64,000 nucleotides of DNA, from NCBI GenBank assembly GCA_963978545.1, contig OZ021725.1, positions 85,296,305 through 85,360,304 on the forward strand, written 5' to 3'. Under the pieces are notes generated by a model, which saw only the letters and a program-made list of their open reading frames with translations, was not told the origin of the DNA and did not search any database. Both the position numbers and the translations under genes were made by a program. The DNA comes from Linyphia triangularis. Taxonomy: Eukaryota; Arthropoda; Arachnida; Araneae; Linyphiidae. Of the stretch, positions 55,800 to 64,000 are shown piece after piece; within the stretch, counting starts at the first letter, position 1, and every line of letters starts with the position of its first letter.

Positions 55800-56350
55800 G
55801 TCAACTCCCTTTAAAAAAATCTTTCAGCCACGTCATATCATACGCCTTCCTGTTCCCCAATTTCATTGATAGGTGCTTCTTCGATCGTAAAGCTTTTAGC
55901 AGAGAAGATTACTTCGAATGATCTTTTAAAGAAGGGCGTGTAGCGGACAAAAAAAGTAAATGCATTCCAATAACAGGTAATGAAAAATGTTCAACAGTAA
56001 GAAAAAAAAGAGAGATTCGATGAAACCGCTGCAAAGGCGTATCGTTTAACTCTGATAAGCCCGTTTAAGAGCTGCAATGATGCCCATTTTAACCTGCAAC
56101 GGCAGATTGAATGTGAAGGATATTGAGCTTTTTACGTAATTGCGTGTCAAAGCCGGTCGGTTAGTGCAATTTGATGCCATGGTATTGGACGATGATGCCT
56201 TTTCCGATCGGTTGGCTTCAGGGTAAGACACTCCCTGCTCCTGAAGAGTGGAGTTGAATTGTTTCGAGGTGCAAACGGTTATCTTTTGGCCTCCCTCCTT
56301 CCATTTGATATCGACTAATGGAAGGGGTGTAGTTGAGATTTTTTTGCTGA
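55800..56350. promoter_or_regulatory. GC-richer unique block, conserved-element candidate
   Basis: Non-repetitive, with TTTACGTAATTGCGTG (bZIP-type TTACGTAA) near 56132, GCATTTACTT-like and GTTTATCT-like words. ORFs are short. The DNA is unlike the AT-rich surroundings, but function is not shown. Confidence 0.22.
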
Positions 56351-57986
56351 AAGATAACTGAAGATGAATTGGTTTGTTTTAATAAAATGTAAGGATTCTT
56401 ATGCGTTGATGGATGAGAGAAATCTGATGCGTTTTCGACCTCAACTTAAATGGCTATATGCTATTACAGAGCTCTGCTGTTATGGAATTGCAGGAGGTCT
56501 ATTAATCTTACTTGTTTTGTATGTTTAAGGACCCAACGCGCATGCGCCATCCATGCAGAGCAAGTCACCGTTTTACGAAAAGGCATTAATTTAGCATATA
56601 AGTATTCGATGCGAGAGAGCTTAAACAAAAGATCGCCTTACTTATCAGAAGACACTTTTAAGTGCTAAAAGTTGCCATACTTTGCTTGAGGTAATAAAAG
56701 GTTAAGAAGCTAAATTAATTTACCTTGTAATAGAAAAAAAAAAGGGTTAATGTTGGTTTATTTTGTGTCGTTTGACGGGAACTATTTTGCGTTCTAAAAT
56801 AGCTTTAATGTAAAAGGAATACCTTTTACCCTATGCACATGTTAGATAATTGGTTGTAATCGAGATTTGCGAACGCAATTAATAGATGGACAACATCTAT
56901 ACTTAAAACATTTACCCCGCAATACTCAGGAGAGATGTTTTAAGCAGGAACTTCCCTCTCTTACGTCTGAAATGGTAGAAAACTCTGACACACACATCCT
57001 TTTATTTTCGTTTTAAATAGTTGGAAACCCTAAACACTCCCCTCCCCAATCTTTGCGACTAAAGTGGAAAAAATACACTGGAACTCCTGCTAAGATAGAT
57101 TCTGGTTTTTTGCTCGAGATGCAAATGAGAGGAAGTTTTCTTTTTAAAAATACCCCCCCCCCCCTCCCCTCCCGAAAGATATTTCACATTTCACACAGAC
57201 CGTAATCTAATGATGCCCTGGCGCAGTATAAACTTCGTGTAACCTTTATGGCAACAAAAAATTCCAATACAATACTCCAAACATCACTCCAGGAAAGAAA
57301 AAAAAAAGTTCGACAACTTTTAAACTTTTACATAGTAGTACGATTTGAGCATATAAATTAATGGTACGGAACTAAACTCCTTATGATATATAGAAGAAAA
57401 ATGCATATAAAAAAAGAAAGTAGGCAAAATACCTTCATGTTCTTTTGACGTTTCTAACATTTCATGGGATACGAAAAGAATTTATTGAACGTCTCTTTTG
57501 CGAATCCAGCAAATATAAAACTTCCACTTCAAATATCTCCAATATTATTCAACTTTTCAGTTTGTATCAAATATATGAGCAGTTGAAAGTCAAAGCGGTG
57601 CAAATCAGAAATGTTACTTTCTAATTATTAGTATGAGAGAAAGAGAAGTCCTTGAGGAATATATTTTTTCTTTAAGAGAAAAACAATTCTTTAATGTAAA
57701 TTTATTTTTTTATTCAGTGCTCATTCTGTTTTCTTTCAATAAAGGATAATATATATATATTACTTACTTATCTAATATTTAAAATCCCTGAGCAGGGAGT
57801 GAGGAAGATGTATTGGGCTGAACACCTGGAAAACTAAAAGTGAGCTAAGGTGATAAAATATGATTGTTGGCTCATATTATAAACAAAATGGTAAAATAAA
57901 GATGTCATCAATACTTTTTGTCCATCTCAAGAATACCTCCCTCCACAGAGTCTACTGTTGTCTGTTGCCGTGCATAAGAGGCTAGT
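56351..57986. other. Mostly unique AT-rich DNA
   Basis: Poly(C) with interspersed T near 57152-57174. The ORF at 56450-56668 shows no domain. No repeat copies recognised. Confidence 0.4.
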
Positions 57987-58000
57987 CCCATTTTAAGAGG

Positions 58001-58365
58001 GCCGACCAAACGGTATAGTGGTTAGCGTGCTAGCTTCTAGACCGCGAGGTTACGTGTTCGAGTCCCGTGTTAGGCATGGGTGTTTGTAAATGTATGTTGG
58101 CTTGTCTAATGACGAATGTTTCGGCGCATTATAGCCCTCGTGTCTCTGACGGAGCCAGATAATATGAATACTACCAACCAACCAACCAACCAAACGGTAT
58201 AGTAGTTAGCTTGCTAGCTTCTAGACCGCGAGGTTGCGGGTTCGAGTCCCGTATTAGGCATGGGTGTTTGTAAATGTATGTTGGCTTGTCTAATGACGAA
58301 TGTTTCGGCACATTATAGCCCTCGTGTCTCTGACGGAGCCAGATAATCTGAAAACAACCAACCAA
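58001..58365 (+). mobile_element. SINE-A dimer sharing one TSD
   Basis: Two SINE-A units head to tail: unit 1 from about 58001 (CCGACCAAACGGTATAGTGG) to about 58190, and unit 2 from about 58191 (AAACGGTATAGTAGTTAGCT) to 58365. CCCATTTTAAGAGG flanks the pair at 57987-58000 and 58366-58379, with no such duplication between the units. The junction is the (AACC)n tail of unit 1 merging into the ACCAAACGG of unit 2. Both share TCTCTGACGGAGCCAG, a variant also seen in the copy at 58850, so they are close relatives. ORFs here are artefacts. Confidence 0.9.
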
Positions 58366-58379
58366 CCCATTTTAAGAGG

Positions 58380-58834
58380 GGGATCATGAAAGAAATATCT
58401 TAACAATGCCGTTTATTGTTTAGATAATTATTGGACTAAAATTTACATCTGTATCCAATATTATTTGAAATAATATTTCAATTTTTTTTATTTAAAGTTC
58501 AGGTAATGTTCACTTTGAAAAGTGTATAGTCAAATGAATCGCTTGATGTTAAGTGATTTTAAATGGGGACTGCTGCTGGCAGATTCGAGATTTTGTTGGA
58601 GAAGGGGAAAAATTCTATCTTCTAATAGAGATACAATATGAAATGGAAACTTTACAAGGAACAGCCCCTCTAAAGGACACAAAAGTCTTATTTTAAATTC
58701 CATCAATACCTGTAACTTGTAGGGAAATACTCTGGTGTATGCAAATGACATTTTGGATCTTTTCCGTACTCGCAAACAGATAAGAATTATAAAATTAACA
58801 TAAATCTAGTAGTTTTATTTTTGTTTGATATATT
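58380..58834. other. AT-rich spacer
   Basis: The minus ORF 58530-58775 shows no domain. Confidence 0.4.
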
Positions 58835-58849
58835 ATCACTTGGTGTTGT

Positions 58850-59025
58850 GCCGATCAAACGGTATAGTGGTTAGCGTGCTAGCTTCTAGACCGCGAGGTT
58901 GCGGGTTCGAGCCCCGTGTAAGGCATGGATGTTTGTAAGTGTATGTTGGCTTGTCTAATGACGAATGTTTCGGCACATTATAGCCCTCGTGTCTCTGACG
59001 GAGCCAGATAATCTGAAAACAACCA
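58850..59025 (+). mobile_element. SINE-A, full-length copy with TSD
   Basis: Head GCCGATCAAACGGTATAGTG, body with the TCTCTGACGGAGCC subfamily variant, tail AACAACCAA. Flanks ATCACTTGGTGTTG (58835-58848) and ATCACTTGGTGCTG (59026-59039) differ at one base. Confidence 0.93.
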
Positions 59026-59039
59026 ATCACTTGGTGCTG

Positions 59040-59480
59040 AAGTTTTATGGGAAAAAAATTATTTTAACTAGGTCAAATATGCATTTCCATGTTCTGTGCG
59101 TCGACGGCTTAAAAATGTATACTTGGCTTAGTTAAAATAATTATTTTTCCATATAACTTTGTCACTAAGTAATTATATATTTAAAGGGAAAAAAATACTA
59201 GATTAATATTAGTTTTTTAATTCTAATGTTTTAAGAAAAGAAAATATAGCCAAAATGTCCAGAGTGCATACCAGTGAATTTCCCAGTATTTATACAAAAA
59301 GAAAATTAATCAATTTCGGGGAAAATGCAGAAATTTATTTTTAACATAAAGCAATTAAAATACACAGAGTGGCTAAACTTATTTGGATGTTACTTGCTTT
59401 AGCACAAAATCAAGTATCACTTCGTGTTGTCATTATTTTGTTTTGAAAAAATTAAAAGTTAAAAAAAAAATTAAAAAAAT
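59040..59480. other. AT-rich spacer
   Basis: Nothing supported. Confidence 0.4.
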
Positions 59481-59483
59481 TAG

Positions 59484-59738
59484 CTATTTTCCAAGTTTTT
59501 TAGGGACAGGACAAATACCACTTTGCATTTGAACTTCTCATTCAGCCAGAAACAAATCCTTTCGTTGTTCTTTTTCCTGCTCGTCGTGTTTACGGCCACG
59601 TCCGGAAATTTATCAAACGTTTCCGAGTCTGTTCAGAAAGAAAAAAATAAACACAAAAACAAAATCTCAACCTTCATTGGAAACCAAGGTATCACGATTT
59701 CTCTGAGAATTTACGTACTTTCAAGAGATTCCGTTTAA
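59484..59738 (+). other. Weak candidate exon with hydrophobic leader-like segment
   Basis: One frame open from 59484 encodes a hydrophobic run (LSLFFFLLVVFTATSG) followed by polar, lysine-rich sequence, like a secreted-protein leader. No ATG precedes it in frame, only a TTG at 59523. A possible donor (CCAAG then GTATCA) is at 59686-59691, and a possible acceptor CATTCAG is near 59545. It could be part of an exon or plain T-rich DNA. Confidence 0.15.
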
Positions 59739-60200
59739 CCTTTTTCAGTCGTTTCATAAATCCTCACCCACGCCGACTTGGACAAGTTGTTTACGTCTCG
59801 CATTTGGCATTCCGAACAGAACTCGTCCAACTATGGGAGACGAAATAATTCCCTTTTTGACTTCATAACCAGAAAACGGCCGATTCTTTTATGACAAAAT
59901 CGAGTTTTACCCGCGATCCTTCTTTTTTGTTGCCATTCTTGACGGAAGAAAGTTCACTAGAGTGCTTCTTTTTATGTTGCCATCCTTTCGAAAAGTGAAA
60001 GTTCTATACGATGCCATTTTGTTTTCATTTTTTTTTTTGTTGCCATTTCTCGAGAGAAAAACTATAAAACGATGGATATCGAACGTGATTTATGGATTTT
60101 TTCAAGTATTTCAGTGAATTTGAAGACGTATTTATCCTGTGGCTAAATAGCTGAATCCGCACGATGTAATAAATTAAACAACTAGTGGATAATGCTTTTA
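59739..60200. promoter_or_regulatory. GC-richer unique block with TGTTGCCAT triplets
   Basis: The word GTTGCCAT(T/C) after a T tract appears three times (about 59929, 59973 and 60040). TATA-like ACTATAAAAC is near 60061 and AATAAA near 60167. These could be core-promoter or LTR signals; no partner repeat exists in the window. Confidence 0.2.
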
Positions 60201-61523
60201 AACGAGTTGTTTTGATTTTATTCTGAACTTAAAAGGATAAGATCATAAAAGAGGAAAATCAAATAGTAGTACAGTGTAAAATTCCTAATAGCCAACTAAA
60301 TAAAAGTACTGTTAAAATTACATTTTTCTTCGTGCATTACCTATTTTTAGACTTGTAGACTTCTAATCACATTCACAGGAAACCATACCTAACCCACAAA
60401 TTTCATGTTACTTAAGTTCCATGTTATTGGCTTCCAAAAAATTTATATCATTGAATAATCTAAAACATTTTAAGGTTATAATATAAAAATTGTAGCTACT
60501 GCTACACTAGATAAAACCAGATATCTTCTGGTCATATTTGCTTTTATGTAAGCATATATTAATTTAATCTCTAATTAATCGTCTCGTGCAACAAATTATT
60601 CTACTTTTTATAAATAATTACTGCCAGCAATATTCACCTATAATCCATTTCAGCAAAAATTCTGGTCTATATAGCTATTGAAAATCATTTATTTTGCTTA
60701 CTATTATAACAGTGAATATAAATAAAAACTAAGAATGTGAAATAAAACACAAGTTTTTTTTTACTCTAGAATATTGTCACTATACTTTGAAATTTTCATT
60801 TAACTGGCCTAATTTTTACTATTTAGGTCTTCCTGTTTCCTTTAAAAGTTGTCGATTTAGCAAGCTTGTTAACAAACGTAAATGCTAATTAATGTTTTAA
60901 AATAGAAAATTGGACCATCGCAGTAGAACATAGTCATTCGAAAGTTTATTGCAACATTATATTGTTTTATCTAAGCTAGAATTTTTTTATTTTTTTTTAT
61001 TCAAACAGTATAAATTATGATTAATTTATTTTGTATCGTATCACCTGACAATTTCATTGTTGGATAAAGATTTGAAAACTGTTATATCGCAATCAATCCT
61101 AAAGCGTAATCAATTCAAACTCGTAAAATTTTATTTAAACACAGTTAGCTGTGCAAATCCCTAAACATGCACGAATTCGTCAACAAAAATAGACGTTGAC
61201 CTTTTATGAAAACACAAAAATTTATATAACTTTTAAAAATAAAACACGATCTTCTTGACTTTTCTTTTCGATTCATAATAGGCAACATTGGGTTTAATAA
61301 ATGACATTAATTATTATGAAAAGTTACTTGAAACAAAAATTGCTTCCTTTTAATTTTTTATACCCTTGCCGCATTTTTATTGGTATTTTATGGGTTGAGA
61401 TTTCAAGAACATCCAAAGGCGGCATTACCAAAAAAAAAATTTCTAAAATTATTATAGCCGTTTCATGGCAATTGCTTGAAAACCAAAAATTTTCTAAGGC
61501 ACTTCTGCTTTTGTGAGATTTTT
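60201..61523. other. AT-rich stretch, no gene supported
   Basis: No repeats or exon signals recognised. The ORF at 61301-61516 has no domain. Confidence 0.4.
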
Positions 61524-61536
61524 ACGAAATCCTTGT

Positions 61537-61712
61537 GACGGTATAGTGGTTAGCGTGCTAGCTTCTAGACCGCGAGGTTGCTGGTTCGAGTCCCGTGTTA
61601 GGCATAGGTGTTTGTAAATGTATGCTGGCTTGTCAAATGACGAATGTTTCGGCGCATTATAGCCCTCGTGTTGCTGACGGCGCCAGATAATCTGAAAACA
61701 ACCAACCAACCA
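61537..61712 (+). mobile_element. SINE-A copy with 13-bp TSD, slightly 5'-truncated
   Basis: Starts GACGGTATAGTGGTTAGCGT, so about 10 bp of the head are missing. Box A, box B and the (AACC)n tail are intact. ACGAAATCCTTGT flanks it at 61524-61536 and 61713-61725. Confidence 0.95.
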
Positions 61713-61725
61713 ACGAAATCCTTGT

Positions 61726-61848
61726 TGTCAGATCCCATTGGCATTATAGTCTTCTATACCAAAATTGAACATAGTAACACGATCCTTTCTGGTGTTATGC
61801 TGTTCGCAAACATAAATTTAGACAATTAAAAAAAAATGTGGAGTTTTC

Positions 61849-61883
<35 letters not shown>

Positions 61884-62389
61884 ACGAAGAAGAAAGAAAA
61901 AAAAAAAGGGAGATGGGGGGGAAGAATAACACATCTGGAAAATTCGACTTCAATTTTCTTCCAATGAAATACTTTCTCTATCCCAGGCCCTAATTGAAAG
62001 AAATAATTAGTTCTTTCGAAGCGCCTCCATCGCGATAAACGACAATCCCCTGTCACGCTCCTTTGAATTGAATTGATGGTTTCATATAACACACTTTCCT
62101 AATGGCGATGGTGAGGCATTTACTTCCTGTAAAGTGAGTGCCACTCTCGGAATACGTTTTCACTTTTTTATTTTTTTATTTATTATTATTATTATTTTAA
62201 AAACAATGTCCTCCAGGTTAGTTGGGAAAAGTCGATGTCAAGGAGTTTGTCGAAGTTGTGGAAAAAACGAAAATAATAAAACCCAGAAAATGCCCTCTGT
62301 AGAGTCAGGTGGAAAAGACAGACAAAGGTGGAAGAATCTGCTTAAAGCGCGTAAAATGTATTTACTCTGCGTGTGCTTACTTTAGAGCA
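61726..62389. other. Purine-rich tract and weak ORF
   Basis: (CA)n, A24 and an AG-rich block are at 61850-61922. The plus ORF 62134-62385 contains a CQGVCRSC-like cysteine cluster and a basic stretch but starts in T-rich low-complexity DNA. No domain assigned. Confidence 0.35.
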
Positions 62390-62397
62390 GCGTTAGC

Positions 62398-62909
62398 CAC
62401 TACGCGGCCAGCGGGCCGGATTTGGCCCTCGACTGAATTTTCTCTGGCCCGCCGGTAGCACAATTAACTGAATCTTATTTGGGCAATTTATTAAAATTGG
62501 TTGCAACAAATACTACGACAGACCATCGACTCTATCATAAAATAAACTGAATGATTTCGACCATCATCGTCTCACAATTGATATCGACTAAAACAGAGTA
62601 ATCTGGAAGTACAGTTTGAATACTTTTGTTAAAAGTTAGATCTAGTCCCATTGTCACGTTGGAACAAAAGATTCCATTCTTTTTTAGACTTTAATTTACT
62701 AATAATAAAAAATTATTATTTTTAATGATTTAAAAAAATAATTAAATATCAATTGTAATTTTATTTAGATAAAAAAAAAATATTTTTTCAGGTTTCAAAA
62801 ATGCGATAAATCGATAATTATTAAAGATACATATATTGGTGTATCCGGCCCGCGAAAAGCTCCAACATAAGTCATACGGTCCACCTCTAAAAGTTAGTGG
62901 CGAACGCTG
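62398..62909. mobile_element. hAT-type element with 8-bp TSD CTTTAGAG
   Basis: 512 bp, left end CAGCGTTAGCCACTACGCGG, right end AGTTAGTGGCGAACGCTG, with GGCCCG/CGGGCC words subterminally. Perfect CTTTAGAG flanks at 62390-62397 and 62910-62917. The AT-rich interior has no transposase. Confidence 0.95.
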
Positions 62910-62917
62910 CTTTAGAG

Positions 62918-63295
62918 CAACGTTCGCCAATGAATTTTATACTGCAACACAACCTGTTTGAGTTCCCATGCCGGCCACAGATTTTTGTATTGACTAGAAA
63001 GGATTACCTCCTATACTTGCTATGTTACAATCTTCTAGTCCAGTGCATTTAGAAACTACTTTCTTTAAAACCTTGAAAATTTGGTGAGTAAGTACGAAAA
63101 TTATCACCAAATGAAATGGCATAAATTGTTTTCATTTAATGTCTATCTATTATAAATAAAAATTAAAATAATAAAAGACAAAACCAGGTGGAGCCACTGC
63201 ATATGCATTGACGTAAGGATTTCAAACATAAAATAAAATATATTAGAGGTTATTTTCGAGTTTTTAATTTATCTCATTTCACTAAGTGATCATTT
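62918..63295. other. AT-rich spacer
   Basis: Nothing supported. Confidence 0.4.
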
Positions 63296-63450
63296 TCGTA
63301 CCTAGCGCTTTGGCTTCACAAGGTGCCGCGTTTGAATCCTGGATTAGGCATGGATGTTCTTTGTAGTTCGGAATCCACTTTAAGCTGTAGGTCCCAACCT
63401 GATTAGTCGTCATTGTGTATAAAAATAGGTCGTTGAGCGTACAAATTAGC
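63296..63450 (+). mobile_element. SINE-B, best copy
   Basis: tRNA-like head with CCTAGCGCTTTGGCTTC (A-box-like) and CGTTTGAATCCTGG (B-box-like), then body 'ggaatccactttaagctg', 'cctgattagtcgtcattgtg' and 'aataggtcgttgagcgtac'. Related copies are at 30361 and 48965. Confidence 0.65.
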
Positions 63451-63850
63451 CAACCTATCAATTTTGAAGGATCAAAAGCATATATTTGTGTATTTCATAA
63501 CATAAATATGTCGATGCTTGTAAAAAGACATGTATCAATTAAGCAATTGATATACTTATTATTGTTTGAAATTGACTTGATAAGAAAATGGCTTTACAGG
63601 TTGGTGAATACTATTAGACTCTAAGAATGTCTATGCTAACATTTAAATTTGCCTTTACAACTAGTTAATTTAGCAATTTAAAATTCTGTTCATAACAGTA
63701 TATATTGTAACGTTCACTTGATGAAAATTGTACAATGGCATTTGAATGTACTATTCCATTTTCGAGAAACATCCATTTTTTAAAAAGAATTTTAAGGTTA
63801 CATTAAGTTTTGGATAGCACCCGTAGCTTGTTTCGACGATATAGATTTTT
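63451..63850. other. AT-rich spacer
   Basis: Nothing supported. The ORF 63415-63624 is partly SINE. Confidence 0.4.
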
Positions 63851-64000
63851 TTTACTTTCAATTACCAATTTGAATACATAGGGTAATGAAAGTACAGCAT
63901 TCGATAAAAAAAAATCCACTTTTTTGCATTTCTCCACGTTTTGGAACATCTTGATTTCAAAAAAGTGACCTAAAAAGAAAGCTGTCTGTGTGCATGTGGT
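63851..64000 (-). mobile_element. Family E, inverted copy cut by window end
   Basis: Starts TTTTTACTTTCAATTACCAA, keeps 'atagggtaatgaaagtacag', 'ctccacgttttggaacatc' and 'gtgacctaaaaag', and runs off the window. Confidence 0.75.

Overview
This is an AT-rich (roughly two-thirds A+T by eye), repeat-dense nuclear DNA window from a eukaryote. I found no complete protein-coding gene. The tRNA-headed SINEs, hAT- and pogo-type DNA transposons, solo LTRs, long homopolymer runs and one candidate spliced terminal exon point to a metazoan. The element set fits an arthropod, possibly an arachnid, but the lineage is inferred from general resemblance and cannot be proven from the sequence. The window is best read as intergenic DNA or the inside of very long introns. 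Nearly every short ORF lies in a repeat or is uninterrupted by chance.

Layout. 1-8.5 kb: two copies of one ancient repeat (family G), each split by a different later insertion, plus two long copies of a modular repeat (family D). One D copy holds a 949-bp hAT element with an intact 8-bp duplication, and that hAT holds a SINE. 8.5-18.6 kb: a family-C repeat, a short LTR, a palindromic MITE, two truncated SINEs, a decayed reverse-transcriptase-like relic (17.2-17.4 kb) and, on the minus strand, the best candidate real exon (17,811-18,057). 18.6-25 kb: D copies in both orientations, plain AT-rich DNA, and a 147-bp minisatellite. 26-34 kb: a solo LTR with an ATAT duplication, a motif-dense unique patch at 27.2 kb, a decayed pogo/Tigger transposase, and SINEs. 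34.3-35.9 kb: a satellite-like array with a 237-bp higher-order repeat. 37.8-38.0 kb: a perfect 71-bp inverted repeat around an AT microsatellite. 38.4-50.3 kb: another ATAT-flanked solo LTR, a MITE with 8-bp duplication, a possible miniature LTR element with a tRNA-like module, family-E and family-C copies, and two related LTRs. 50.6-51.5 kb: three near-identical 302-bp tandem copies. 51.9-55.8 kb: two hAT elements and a MITE, all with perfect 8-bp duplications, and a degenerate 42-bp minisatellite. 58-62.9 kb: SINEs, including a dimer retroposed as one unit, and another hAT element. 63.3-64 kb: a SINE-B copy and a family-E copy running off the window.

A few GC-richer stretches without repeat features (about 3.0-3.6, 17.2-18.1, 26.95-27.33, 41.05-41.65, 43.6-43.8, 55.8-56.35 and 59.5-60.2 kb) are the likeliest places for conserved regulatory elements or exons. 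The clearest signals are structural: target-site duplications at many insertions, a dimeric SINE with one shared duplication, paired empty sites, and several unusual tandem or inverted arrays.
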